From: Muribaculaceae bacterium
GTDB taxonomy: Bacteria; Bacteroidota; Bacteroidia; Bacteroidales; Muribaculaceae
DNA length: 64,000 nt
Direction of reading: 5' to 3'
Assembly (NCBI GenBank): GCA_022509045.1
Contig: JAFLTZ010000001.1
Coordinates: 49,076-113,075 of the forward strand
Shown here in pieces: positions 46,212-55,652 of the stretch. Below the pieces are notes generated by a model. The model saw only the letters and a list, made by a program, of their open reading frames with translations. It did no database searches and had not been told where the DNA came from. The position numbers and the translations under genes are program-made. Positions within the stretch are counted from its first letter, which is position 1; each line of letters opens with the position of its first letter.

Positions 46212-47630
46212 ATGCCTTGTAGATTCGTAAAAAGTCTAATTTCTGCATTCTGTTTTACAGTTTTTTGCTGCTCATTCGGTGTTGATGCTCGTACTCCACT
46301 GAATCTGCAAGGTGGCATTATCGCTCCACACGAAAGCATTTCTCTTGAAACAACTTCCAAAACTATCGACATGCTGAATCGTTTCGAGGAGCGTTTTGCG
46401 GTTATGGACTCCGTAATTTTCAACATTCCTATCGGCAGGTCCGATTCACTCCCTTCGAGTCTCGATTCTGCTGCTTTCAGGTTCGTCACATCAGAACGCG
46501 TGGATGCTGTTGATAAAGTTGTGAATGCCCGTATCAGCGAGATGAAAAACAAAACGGGACTCGATGTCAAAGGGCAAATTTATGTACGCCCTGGTAACGG
46601 AACAAGCTACGACCCCGATGACCCGCTTGTGGCCTACAACGCTAAGGTTCAGGCAGAACTCGAGTGGAACATTTTCCATAGCTCCATCTATAAGCGGGCT
46701 TCCAAAATCAAGGAATTGCAGTTGGAGGGCGAATTACGGCAACTCAATTATGTGCGCGACGGATTGAACGAAACCATCTTGCTTCAGAAAAAAACAATGC
46801 GCGACAGGCACTATGGCAGAATGCTCTCTGTCCTTAATCTTCATGCCGAAAATGTTCAACTCCTCATGGAGACTCAATTATACCTCCTCGAACATGGTAA
46901 AATCTCCAGCGATGACCTCCTTCGCCTCATTTCTGAGCAATCCGAAATTGAACGCCAATTAATTGCCATAAAAGCCGATTCTGTCATCACAGAGCTTCCG
47001 CCTAATATTGGTGTTACTTATATTTCGGTTACCGACACTGCCGGTATTTTCCGATCTATCAACGACAACAATCTCGAGTTGAAAAAACTTGGAATACGTT
47101 ACGATTTGCTCGGGGTGCAGCGCCATAACGTTGATTATGTGCAAACTATGGATATTATGCCGTTCGTGCGATATTCATACTATAATCGCGAAAACGTTCA
47201 CAACACTTATAACCTCGATGTCGGGGTCTCCTTCAAAATTCCTATTTCTGCCGAAGTCAAGAAGAAGCGCAACGCCATCACTGCCGAGCAGGGGGTGGTG
47301 CTTTATGAGCAACAACAGCTCGAAGACGAAACTGCCAAGGAAATTTACCTCGTGTTCAAGGAATTTGAAAATCTCAATGAAAACATTCGTGGGGAATTTC
47401 TGCGCATGCAGAGCCTCCGAAAATATATAGAAATGCGTACTGATAGCTACGGAAAAGTTGATGGTGAGTATTCGCGTATCAATCGCCTCCAGGAATATAA
47501 TGTTTATCTGCAGGCGTGGGAACGGTTGCTCGATTATTCTTATCGCCGCGACACCAAAATCGTAGAATTACAAAGCTATCTGCTCAACGAACCTATCAGT
47601 AAATTCCTTCGTTTTGAAGAACTTGAATAG
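46212..47630 (+). CDS. TolC-like outer membrane channel
   Basis: 472 residues from MPCRFVKS; the earlier Met overlaps the promoter. A signal peptide ends near VDA. The chain shows the two-fold TolC pattern: long helices (ELQLEGELRQLNYVRDGLNETILLQKKTM, then LLMETQLYLLEHGKISSDDLLRLISEQSEIERQLIAIK), beta segments with aromatic residues (FVRYSYYNRENVHNTYNLDVGVSFKIPI), and a second long helical pair. It should trimerise into an outer membrane exit duct. The next gene, 14 bases on, encodes the matching HlyD-like adaptor. Confidence 0.8.
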   Translation: MPCRFVKSLISAFCFTVFCCSFGVDARTPLNLQGGIIAPHESISLETTSKTIDMLNRFEERFAVMDSVIFNIPIGRSDSLPSSLDSAAFRFVTSERVDAVDKVVNARISEMKNKTGLDVKGQIYVRPGNGTSYDPDDPLVAYNAKVQAELEWNIFHSSIYKRASKIKELQLEGELRQLNYVRDGLNETILLQKKTMRDRHYGRMLSVLNLHAENVQLLMETQLYLLEHGKISSDDLLRLISEQSEIERQLIAIKADSVITELPPNIGVTYISVTDTAGIFRSINDNNLELKKLGIRYDLLGVQRHNVDYVQTMDIMPFVRYSYYNRENVHNTYNLDVGVSFKIPISAEVKKKRNAITAEQGVVLYEQQQLEDETAKEIYLVFKEFENLNENIRGEFLRMQSLRKYIEMRTDSYGKVDGEYSRINRLQEYNVYLQAWERLLDYSYRRDTKIVELQSYLLNEPISKFLRFEELE

Positions 47631-47644
47631 TTAAGACATAATAT

Positions 47645-49564
47645 ATGCAATCATTTAGTTTTAGGTCGAATTACGACGATAACCAAAATGTAGAAAGCCT
47701 CATTAAAGAGCGAAACCGAAAGATTGCTCGACAGCAGGTGGTGTTTGCCATTTTGCTATTCATTGTCATCGGCCTTCTCGTTTGGTATCTGGTGAAGAAA
47801 ACCATTTATGCCGAATTCGACGGTTACATACACACTGAGTATCAAGATTATCGTGCCGTTGAAGATATTTACCTTTTCGAACAATACACCGAGGAGGGTG
47901 ATATCGTTATTCCGGGCGACACCCTTTACTCGTATGCTTTTATCAATCTTTTCGGTCTTGGCTCTATGGGTAATGAGCCTCAGATGGTGGTTAACGACCG
48001 AAATCTCCGCATGCAACGCGATGCTGCATACACCGATGCCAATGTTTATCGAGTGCGTATTGCCGAACTTGAAGCTCAGATTGCTCGCGAGGACAATAAT
48101 ATTCGTTTCGGTCTTAGCGACAACTCACACAAAATGGACCTTCAGCGACAGCTCGCTGAAGCTCGCGCTCAATTGAAAGCTGCTCTTGGCAGAGCTTATA
48201 TCTATAGCTCGGCCAGCCATGAAAGCCACAACGCACTCGGGCGTACAGCTCAGTATAGTGTGGATTTCGCTAACGAGCAGTGGGGTCTTGAACACACTTT
48301 GCGTCAGTTATATCGTGCAGAAGCGCCCATTATCCGATATGCAATTGCACAGGATACCGCTATCGTCACCAAACGCTGGGCAGCGCCTTTCTCGCGTGTG
48401 TTCAAAAAGGAACATGTGCTCCAACTCGAGGCATTGAGCTACGAAAAGAGTAATATGCAGGTTATCGCTTGGGTTCCGGCCCAGGATATGGGTAAAATCA
48501 ACAACAACACGCGTGCCGAAATCATCGTCAACGATGCTCTTTCGTTTATGGCTTCCGTGCAGTTGCTCGGTGCTCGTACCGAAGACTTGCCCGAAGAATT
48601 AAGAAACAACCTGTCGCACACCTACACCACAATAATGGTGGTGCTGCGACCCGACCGCGACCAGGCTCTGCCTCTTTGGTCGGTCGTGGACCGTGTCCCT
48701 GTCAGAGTTCGTGTTAAGAATTACGACGATGGTGCTCTCAACGATGGGTCCGACTATTGGTATATCGATAATAATGGTCTCACCACCGCGTCGCAATACT
48801 TCCTTGGTCTTATTCGTAAGAATCACAAGGGTAGATATCGTTATCGTCCGCCTATTGAGTACGACTCGCTCGAGTTGGCCGATTACAACATCACTCCGTT
48901 CGATCACGCCAACTATATCGACTCGGATAAGACTAAAGACAAACAAAACGCTAAGCCGGCCTCTAAGCCCGAAGTCAAGCCTAAGGCGCAACCGAAAAAG
49001 ACGACTGAGGTTAAATACACCATCCACACTATCAAACGTGGCGAATCATTAACTAAAGTCGCTAAAAACCACGGCGTTACTATAGACCAGATTAGAGAAC
49101 TCAATCCGGAAGTCGATCAAAAATTCAACTACGGGATGAAAATCAAAATCCCTACAGCTAAGGCTGTCGCTCAGGAAAAGGATAAGGCTAACGATAAAAC
49201 GGCAAAATCCGATGCCAAACCGGCTGAAACCAAGGATAAAGCTCCGGAAAAACAGGCCACTCCTGTGGCAAATTCTGCTCCGAAAACCGAACCTGCCTCC
49301 AAAGCCGGTTCCGAGCCTAAGATTTTCCCGAAAGCTAAACCTTCCGATAGGCCGGTAGCTAAGGTCCCGACCTCCGAACAAAAGCCTGTAGCGAACCCCG
49401 ATGATTATATCATCCACACTGTCATTATGGGAGAATCTATCTATCGTGTGGCGGTCAACTATGGTGTTACCGTTAATCAGATTAAGGAGCTTAACCCTGG
49501 AATCGAGCAGAAATTCAACTATGGGATGAAAATCAAAGTCCCGAAATCCAAGAAAGCCAACTGA
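47645..49564 (+). CDS. HlyD-like membrane fusion protein with two C-terminal LysM domains
   Basis: 639 residues. A single membrane helix at about 32-52 follows a charged cytoplasmic N-terminus. A lipoyl/hairpin region comes next, with a coiled coil at about 125-190 (VRIAELEAQIAREDNN, LQRQLAEARAQLKAALG), then a beta-barrel-like domain (about 255-380, LQLEALSYEKSNMQVIAWVPAQDMG). The last 200 residues are a Lys/Pro/Ala-rich linker with two near-identical LysM domains (about 456-503 and 587-634, each ending KFNYGMKIK). LysM binds peptidoglycan or other GlcNAc glycans. Fusing LysM to a secretion adaptor is unusual and would tether the pump to the wall or to its polysaccharide. Confidence 0.8.
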   Translation: MQSFSFRSNYDDNQNVESLIKERNRKIARQQVVFAILLFIVIGLLVWYLVKKTIYAEFDGYIHTEYQDYRAVEDIYLFEQYTEEGDIVIPGDTLYSYAFINLFGLGSMGNEPQMVVNDRNLRMQRDAAYTDANVYRVRIAELEAQIAREDNNIRFGLSDNSHKMDLQRQLAEARAQLKAALGRAYIYSSASHESHNALGRTAQYSVDFANEQWGLEHTLRQLYRAEAPIIRYAIAQDTAIVTKRWAAPFSRVFKKEHVLQLEALSYEKSNMQVIAWVPAQDMGKINNNTRAEIIVNDALSFMASVQLLGARTEDLPEELRNNLSHTYTTIMVVLRPDRDQALPLWSVVDRVPVRVRVKNYDDGALNDGSDYWYIDNNGLTTASQYFLGLIRKNHKGRYRYRPPIEYDSLELADYNITPFDHANYIDSDKTKDKQNAKPASKPEVKPKAQPKKTTEVKYTIHTIKRGESLTKVAKNHGVTIDQIRELNPEVDQKFNYGMKIKIPTAKAVAQEKDKANDKTAKSDAKPAETKDKAPEKQATPVANSAPKTEPASKAGSEPKIFPKAKPSDRPVAKVPTSEQKPVANPDDYIIHTVIMGESIYRVAVNYGVTVNQIKELNPGIEQKFNYGMKIKVPKSKKAN

Positions 49565-49586
49565 TTCCTTCTAACTATTTCGCAAT

Positions 49587-51116
49587 ATGCCCAACAAAAT
49601 ATATAACATAGTCACCAACGCGCGCGGTCGCAAAATATTAGTGGTTAACCGCCTTATAAATGCGTCTCAAACCGAGGAGTTTGAAAACGAAGATTTCGAT
49701 GCCATTTTCATTAATGTGGTACACCGCACCTACGAGGAAACGCGACTCGTTATGCGTTGGCTTTCCCCTACTCGTGTCGGAAAATGTTTCCTTAAGCCGC
49801 GATTTGCAAATAACACCATCGGTGAGTCCATGCGCGAAATTCGCTATCTCCTCGATGGGTTCTGTAATATCCCCACCGATACCACTTTTGCCGACTTCAT
49901 CGAAGATGTATATCGGAATATTGAGCATTACCAAATCGACCGCGACAGTGCTGCCGATTTCACTACTACCGCCAGTATGATTGCCAACACCTCGCGTGTC
50001 TTGGCTAATCTTATCAAGTTCGACATTTCGCGAGGACGACTCACCTACACAAACTACGCAATCAAGGGCTTGGCTTCCGGTTATTCGGCTCGTTATCTGA
50101 CTATGTACGACAATCGCGAAACGCTTCAGCTCGACGAACGTCTCAAATTCGCGCATAAGCTCGAGGAACTCGGCTACGCTTATCGTCACAAGTTCATCGA
50201 CCGTGTTCATGTGTGCCACGAATGTGGCGACTCTCATCAGCTTTTCATCGAGTGCTGCCCTAAGTGTAATAGCTCCGAAATTCGTCAGGAGTCTATGATT
50301 CACCACTTCCGTTGCGCTAATATCTCGCCGGAAACTGCCTACAACTACGACGGTGAGCTGATTTGTCCTAAGTGCAAACGGGCACTCCGTCACATCGGTG
50401 TGGACTACGACCGACCGGCTACCGTGTTCTATTGCACATGCGGTAACACTTTCCTCTCTTCTGCTATGAAGACGCTTTGCACCAACTGTGGAAACGTCGC
50501 TTCGCCCGACACGCTTGCGCCTCTCGATATCATCGAATACAAATTCACTCCCGCCGGAATCAAGGCTTTGGCCGGTGAGGAAGCTATTTATCGCATCGAA
50601 AGCACAGATATTTACTCCGGACGTTCTACTTTCGACAATTTCTGCGAATCTGTTCGCATTTTCAACAATCTTCCTTCCTACGAGGACGATGTTCTTTTTG
50701 TTTTCCGTTACAATTTCAATTACACCGGCGACTCCGAAGAATCTATCATCAACGATGTCATGCGAACAATCATGACTCGAAACACTACTATCAAAATCAC
50801 TTCCCAGGGAAACGACTTCTATGTCATATCTATCGCCCCTGTCGCCAAGGCCGAAACCGAATATCTTGACACCAAGCAAAGTATCGACAGGTTTTTTGCC
50901 GAATTTTCCGAGGAATCCGACCAGTTCTCCGCCTATTGGCTTAAAACTTACAGATTCTCTCACGGCGATGACCCCGAAGAGTTCATCCGAAGCTTCTGTG
51001 AAAAGATTGAAAGCAACATTATCGAAGAAATTCAGAATTCCGACATCGAGCATACTCCGGAACATCCGATTGATATTGCCGAAGCCGACGACTTCGACAA
51101 CCCGGCTGCCGACTGA
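49587..51116 (+). CDS. TackOD1-domain zinc-ribbon protein
   Basis: 509 residues with no signal peptide. The N-terminal 90 residues may be a degenerate receiver-like fold (KILVVNRLI, FDAIFINVVHRT). Residues about 205-310 carry a chain of zinc ribbons: CHECGD, CPKCNSS, then IHHFRC, CPKCKRALRHIGVDYDRP, YCTCGN and CTNCGN. The order and the LRHIGVDYDRP sequence match the TackOD1 output domain, found in bacteria near signalling and envelope polysaccharide genes. The C-terminal 180 residues (VLFVFRYNF, DFYVISIAPV) are not recognised; an alpha/beta fold of the cyclase type is possible but speculative. It ends 8 bases before the GT2 gene, so it is likely a cytosolic regulator of that enzyme. Confidence 0.72.
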   Translation: MPNKIYNIVTNARGRKILVVNRLINASQTEEFENEDFDAIFINVVHRTYEETRLVMRWLSPTRVGKCFLKPRFANNTIGESMREIRYLLDGFCNIPTDTTFADFIEDVYRNIEHYQIDRDSAADFTTTASMIANTSRVLANLIKFDISRGRLTYTNYAIKGLASGYSARYLTMYDNRETLQLDERLKFAHKLEELGYAYRHKFIDRVHVCHECGDSHQLFIECCPKCNSSEIRQESMIHHFRCANISPETAYNYDGELICPKCKRALRHIGVDYDRPATVFYCTCGNTFLSSAMKTLCTNCGNVASPDTLAPLDIIEYKFTPAGIKALAGEEAIYRIESTDIYSGRSTFDNFCESVRIFNNLPSYEDDVLFVFRYNFNYTGDSEESIINDVMRTIMTRNTTIKITSQGNDFYVISIAPVAKAETEYLDTKQSIDRFFAEFSEESDQFSAYWLKTYRFSHGDDPEEFIRSFCEKIESNIIEEIQNSDIEHTPEHPIDIAEADDFDNPAAD

Positions 51117-51124
51117 TAATCCAC

Positions 51125-52498
51125 ATGGATTTTTTAACCGACATACTCAACTATCTCTCCGGGCTCGGTGCTTCCTTCATGCACTGGGCTATGAATCTAT
51201 ATTACGATATTGAGGTCTGCTTCTCCCGAAATATCGATATGGACACTCTGCTCACGGTCTATTGGTTCCTTTTCCTTGTCGAATTCCCGAGATATTATCT
51301 TCTCGAAATTTTCCTCTCTATTCGATATGCAATCCTCAAGCCGCAGCGTAGGCTCCTCGACGAAAAGGCGCGAATGGTCTTGTTTGCCGAAAATCCGCTC
51401 GTCTCTATTCTCGTCCCGGGTAAAAATGAGGGTAAACATATCTACACTCTCGTAATGTCGCTCCGGGAGCAAACTTATAAAAACTATGAAATCATCGTCA
51501 TCGATGACGGCTCCGACGACTCTACCCCTTTTATATGTCGCGACCTCGAACGCGATGGGTACATCGACAAATACCTCCGTATGGAGGAACGTGGCGGTAA
51601 GGCAAGTGCCGCCAATCTGGGCGCTAACTTCGCACGGGGTAAATATATCGTCCACCTCGATGCCGATTCTTCTCTCGACCGCGACGCCATCGAAAAAATT
51701 ATTATCCCTTTCTATATCGACAAACGAGTTAAGGCTGTCGGTGGATGCGTCAAAATCCGTAATCCTAAGGAAACTATATGCACTTCCCTCCAGGCTCTCG
51801 AATATCTCAAAACTATTATGGTCGGGCGTATCGTCACCAGCGAAATGGGTATATACCACATTATTTCCGGTGCGTTCGGCGCATTTGATAGCGAAACTCT
51901 CCGTCAGGTGGGATACTGGGATATCGGGCCCGGTCTCGATGGCGATATAACTCAGAAAATACGTAAAGCCGGCCACAAAATCGTCTTTGCTAACGAGGCT
52001 ATTTGCCTCACTAACGCGCCTACAACCTGGTACCGTCTCTACAAACAGCGGCGCCGGTGGTCACGGTCATTAATCCGTTTCCGTGTCCGAAAACATATCG
52101 ACATCCTCATTCCTAACCGAAACTGGCGCTTCATCAACTGGCTTTCAAACATGGAATCCATATTCTTCGATTGCATCTGCAATTATATGTGGTTCTACTA
52201 TCTTATAGGTCTTATTTTCACATACACCGAAGGGCTGCTCGAAATTTTTGTCGTCGGGTGGCTGATCCGACTTTGCTTCGCGGTCATCGCTTTCAGCATC
52301 ATTATGCTGCTCACCGAACGAAAACGAGAGGAATTCTTCCTTATCAAATATCTGCCGCTTTCCACTTTCTACACCGGTTATTTCCTCCGTATAACCCGAC
52401 TCATCGGTTACACCATGGAATTCTTCTTCTTCAATTCTTATCGCGACGACTGGAATCCGCGTAAAACCTCTGTTTGGGCGCAAGTTGAACGAAATTAA
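51125..52498 (+). CDS. Processive-type family 2 glycosyltransferase (polysaccharide synthase-like)
   Basis: 457 residues. N-terminal membrane helices (about 40-65) precede the GT-A domain with VDDGSDDSTP-type nucleotide site, the DADSSLD metal motif, the acceptor-site segment GLDGDITQKIRKAGHK and the QRRRW motif that marks processive synthases such as cellulose, hyaluronan and PgaC-type. The C-terminal third has three to four membrane helices (about 335-440). It should polymerise a sugar and pass it across the inner membrane. The sugar is unknown; the next gene suggests a uronic acid. No PilZ domain is present, so control may come from the TackOD1 protein. Confidence 0.88.
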   Translation: MDFLTDILNYLSGLGASFMHWAMNLYYDIEVCFSRNIDMDTLLTVYWFLFLVEFPRYYLLEIFLSIRYAILKPQRRLLDEKARMVLFAENPLVSILVPGKNEGKHIYTLVMSLREQTYKNYEIIVIDDGSDDSTPFICRDLERDGYIDKYLRMEERGGKASAANLGANFARGKYIVHLDADSSLDRDAIEKIIIPFYIDKRVKAVGGCVKIRNPKETICTSLQALEYLKTIMVGRIVTSEMGIYHIISGAFGAFDSETLRQVGYWDIGPGLDGDITQKIRKAGHKIVFANEAICLTNAPTTWYRLYKQRRRWSRSLIRFRVRKHIDILIPNRNWRFINWLSNMESIFFDCICNYMWFYYLIGLIFTYTEGLLEIFVVGWLIRLCFAVIAFSIIMLLTERKREEFFLIKYLPLSTFYTGYFLRITRLIGYTMEFFFFNSYRDDWNPRKTSVWAQVERN

Positions 52499-52598
52499 CA
52501 GCTATTTCCCTTTTTCGTCGAGTTAAAAAATATTAACAACCACCCTCGCACTGTAATTTTTTTTGAACAAAAATTATTCACTCTCGCACTTTTTTTCG

Positions 52599-52606
52599 TA
52601 TCTTTG
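52599..52606 (+). promoter_or_regulatory. -7 element TATCTTTG of the nucleotide-sugar dehydrogenase
   Basis: TATCTTTG fits the consensus, 61 bases before the ATG, and lies in a 169-base gap after the GT2 gene. No TTTG at the expected -33. It may give the last three genes of the cluster their own transcript. Confidence 0.55.
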
Positions 52607-52667
52607 CACCGTGGTTTATACCACCCTAAACTGTCTTATAGATAACATTTTGAAAACTAACATATTA

Positions 52668-53966
52668 ATGAATATATCAGATTATAAAATAGGATTTATC
52701 GGGCTCGGATACGCGGGATTCCCCATGGCTTGCTTGTTTTCTAAAAAATACAAAGTCGTCGGGTATGACCATTCCAAGCGGCGTGTCTCTGAACTCGCAT
52801 CCGGCGTCGATCACTGTGGCGACGTCTCTTCTGAAGATATTCATGACATGCTCAATAGTGGGGCACTGTTCACTACCGATATCGAAAATCTCCGCGATTG
52901 CAATTTCTTTATCGTCGTAGTCCCTACTCCCGTTGACAAAAATTTAGACCCCGATATCTCTTTCATCGATGCCGCAAGCCGCGAAGTCGGCAGTGTCCTC
53001 AAAAAAGGTGATATCGTCGTATTCGAGTCCACTGTATTCCCCGGCGCCACAGAAAATGTTTGCGTTCCTGCGCTTGAGGAAACATCCGGTCTCCGGCTCA
53101 ATGAGGATTTCTTCGTGGGTTATGCTCCCGAACGAATCAATCCGGGCGACAAGATGCACACTCCCGACAATGTCGTTAAAGTCGTCTCCGGCTCTACGCC
53201 CGAAGCTGCCGAAATCATCAACAGGCTGTATGCTTCCGTCCTTGGCGACAAAAACACATACCTCGCTTCTTCCATCAAGGTGGCAGAGGCTTGCAAAGTG
53301 GTCGAAAATGCGCAGCGCGACCTCAATATCGCTTTCATCAACGAGATGGCTAAGATTCTCGGCAAACTCGATATCGACACCAACGAGGTCGTTGATGCTA
53401 TGAACACCAAGTGGAATGCACTCAATTTCCGTCCGGGACTCGTCGGCGGACATTGCATTAGCGTTGACCCTTACTATCTCGTCGCTTGCGCTAAAAAGAA
53501 TGGCGCCAATGCCGAACTCATTTCCAGCGCACGACGAATCAATAATTCCATGGCGGAGTTTATCGCTTCAAGCGTTGCCCAAAATCTTGAAAAAAACGCC
53601 GATGGCTCTGCCGACAGGCAACGTATCCTTTTGCTCGGATTCACTTTCAAGGAAAACTGCCCCGACGTGCGTAATTCTAAGGTTTTCGACATCTACACCG
53701 CCCTCAAATGCGACTCTCGTAAAATCGACATCTTCGACCCCTGGGCTGATGGCGAACTTGTTAAAAACCTCTATCGTATTGCCATTTCTACCAATTTGGC
53801 GCAAATCGACTGCAATAAATACGATGCAATTATCCTTTGTGTCGCTCACAACGATTTCCGCGATTTCGACCTCGCTGCTCATCTCAAGGAAAACGGATTT
53901 GTTTACGATGTAAAGGCTTTCTTCCCGCGTACGCTCGACAAATCTGTTAATATCAAACGAATATAA
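52668..53966 (+). CDS. UDP-sugar 6-dehydrogenase (nucleotide-sugar dehydrogenase)
   Basis: 432 residues from MNISDYKIGFIGLGYAG; the longer frame upstream includes promoter sequence. Rossmann motif GFIGLGYAGFPMA at the N-terminus, FVGYAPERINPGDK near 145-160, catalytic Cys263 in GGHCISVDPYYL, and the C-terminal LGFTFKENCPDVRNSK domain. The GGHCI-VDPYYL form is that of the TviB/WbpA/WecC group, which oxidises UDP-HexNAc to the uronic acid, rather than classical UDP-glucose dehydrogenase. It would supply the precursor for the GT2 upstream. Confidence 0.9.
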   Translation: MNISDYKIGFIGLGYAGFPMACLFSKKYKVVGYDHSKRRVSELASGVDHCGDVSSEDIHDMLNSGALFTTDIENLRDCNFFIVVVPTPVDKNLDPDISFIDAASREVGSVLKKGDIVVFESTVFPGATENVCVPALEETSGLRLNEDFFVGYAPERINPGDKMHTPDNVVKVVSGSTPEAAEIINRLYASVLGDKNTYLASSIKVAEACKVVENAQRDLNIAFINEMAKILGKLDIDTNEVVDAMNTKWNALNFRPGLVGGHCISVDPYYLVACAKKNGANAELISSARRINNSMAEFIASSVAQNLEKNADGSADRQRILLLGFTFKENCPDVRNSKVFDIYTALKCDSRKIDIFDPWADGELVKNLYRIAISTNLAQIDCNKYDAIILCVAHNDFRDFDLAAHLKENGFVYDVKAFFPRTLDKSVNIKRI

Positions 53967-53986
53967 TAATAAAAAACTATACGTAT

Positions 53987-55600
53987 ATGTTAAAAATTAA
54001 TTTCAAAAAATTTGCTGATTTGTGCCTCGCTCTCGCAGTTCCTGCTGCTGTCGCACTATCTTCTTGCTCCGACAACGATATCACTTCCGTTGACGGCAAC
54101 ACTAACAGTGATGTTGAAAAATCAAACCTCACTACAGTTAAACTCGCCACTTTCAATGGCGACGCTTCTCGTATAACTTACGGAAATGGCACTCGCGCCG
54201 AGGGTGATGTTCTCTCTCTCGTTGCCACTATCGCTAACCCTTCTAAAGCCGAGGGGTTCAACTTCTCTAAAGAAACAGATGGTCGTTATATGTCTGCCAC
54301 AAGCGTTTATTACAATGACGCCGACGGTAAATATTATGTTACTTACCACATGCAGGGTAACAACTATAATACTGAATTAACTACCGAAACTGCAGGTGCT
54401 ATCCAGGAATTCTCTTTCAACGAAGAAGGAGAACTTGTATTAGGTAAAGGTTTCCGCGCTGCCGACCCGCGTGCTGAAGACTTCGATTTCAACCACATCT
54501 ATTTTGATCAAACAAGCAATAGAATCATCGCTGCCGGTCATAATGTGCTTAAGGGCAATCAAAAAGACACCCATGCAATCGTTGGCGTTTTCAACCCTAC
54601 AGATTCTGAATTTAAATACGCGCTTGTAAAAACAAACGAAAAGGTTTACGCAGATTTTGCAAATCCTGATAACAAGGATGGTCATAAAACTAATCAATTA
54701 GTTGATTACGCCGATGCCGGTGACGTTAACTGCATAGTTCGCACAAATGACAATCCAAATCCGTGGGGTTGGCCTCTTTATCTGGTAGCCACTCGTAAGG
54801 GTATGGCTGTGTTGAGTGCTGACGAGGAAACACTCTTTGACCCGGTTCTTATTCCGGAAACCTCGGGAAGTGATAAATATATTAGATACTTTGTTAACAC
54901 TCCCGGCTCAGCTAAATACATTGCACCAACTGGTGTCAGCTCATACTATGGTCTTCTCTATTTGACTTATGACCACAAAGCTGAAACAGGCAAAGATATT
55001 GAAGCTACAACAAGTAGCCCTGCTAAAATCGCACATATAAGCATCAATACACATACAGGACTTTATAATGGAGATCTTAAGGATTGGGGACATATTCAAA
55101 CATGGAACTCACCTTTTGCTCAACTTGATCCTCAGAAGTTAGATGAGTTCCCGGAACAAGAAGAACTCCCGGAAGACATCCAACCTGTAGATGGGAAAAA
55201 CACTCTTGTTCTTCTTGGTTCTGTATCTGAGACTTATGCTGCATTGGGTAAAAACGGTGTATATTATAAAAATGGAGAGACTCCGGCTGACGTAATGAAA
55301 TTTGGTGATCGCCCTGTTAACTGTGTTGCTGTTGACAATAAAGTGACTGAAAGTGGACATAGTCAGAAAGGCTATTTGTACGTAGCTAATGGTGCTAAAC
55401 TTACGATTCTCAAACGTGACACAATGGAAGAAGTTGTTTCTTACAACATGCCATACAAAGGTGAAAACGACGAAATTAATGAATCTTCCGCTAACTTTAT
55501 TCACGTAAAGAAAGCTGATAACGGTGAACGTATAGTCACTGTTGCTTACGGCCAAGCCGGTGTGAAGATATTTAAGTTTGTGCCACCTACTAAATTATAA
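53987..55600 (+). CDS. Surface beta-propeller lipoprotein A
   Basis: 537 residues. The lipobox ALSSC gives lipidated Cys27, followed by SDND, which resembles the Ser-Asp-rich surface-export signal of Bacteroides lipoproteins. The rest reads as a beta-propeller with blades such as YYVTYHMQGNNYN, DFNHIYFDQTSNRIIAAGHN, VDYADAGDVNCIV, YLYVANGAKLTILK and VTVAYGQAGVKIFKF. No enzyme motif. It is a paralogue of the next gene over its whole propeller and shares its transcript. The role is probably binding or shaping of the exported polymer (inference). Confidence 0.75.
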   Translation: MLKINFKKFADLCLALAVPAAVALSSCSDNDITSVDGNTNSDVEKSNLTTVKLATFNGDASRITYGNGTRAEGDVLSLVATIANPSKAEGFNFSKETDGRYMSATSVYYNDADGKYYVTYHMQGNNYNTELTTETAGAIQEFSFNEEGELVLGKGFRAADPRAEDFDFNHIYFDQTSNRIIAAGHNVLKGNQKDTHAIVGVFNPTDSEFKYALVKTNEKVYADFANPDNKDGHKTNQLVDYADAGDVNCIVRTNDNPNPWGWPLYLVATRKGMAVLSADEETLFDPVLIPETSGSDKYIRYFVNTPGSAKYIAPTGVSSYYGLLYLTYDHKAETGKDIEATTSSPAKIAHISINTHTGLYNGDLKDWGHIQTWNSPFAQLDPQKLDEFPEQEELPEDIQPVDGKNTLVLLGSVSETYAALGKNGVYYKNGETPADVMKFGDRPVNCVAVDNKVTESGHSQKGYLYVANGAKLTILKRDTMEEVVSYNMPYKGENDEINESSANFIHVKKADNGERIVTVAYGQAGVKIFKFVPPTKL

Positions 55601-55652
55601 TATAACTATCATATATTGAAATACAACCAAATAAACTGTTTTTTGAATTCCT

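Noticed and set aside
49638..51065. A 475-codon open frame antisense to the TackOD1 gene
   Set aside because: It has no motif, signal or promoter, and long antisense frames are expected opposite genes with C-ending codons. The forward frame has clear zinc ribbons.
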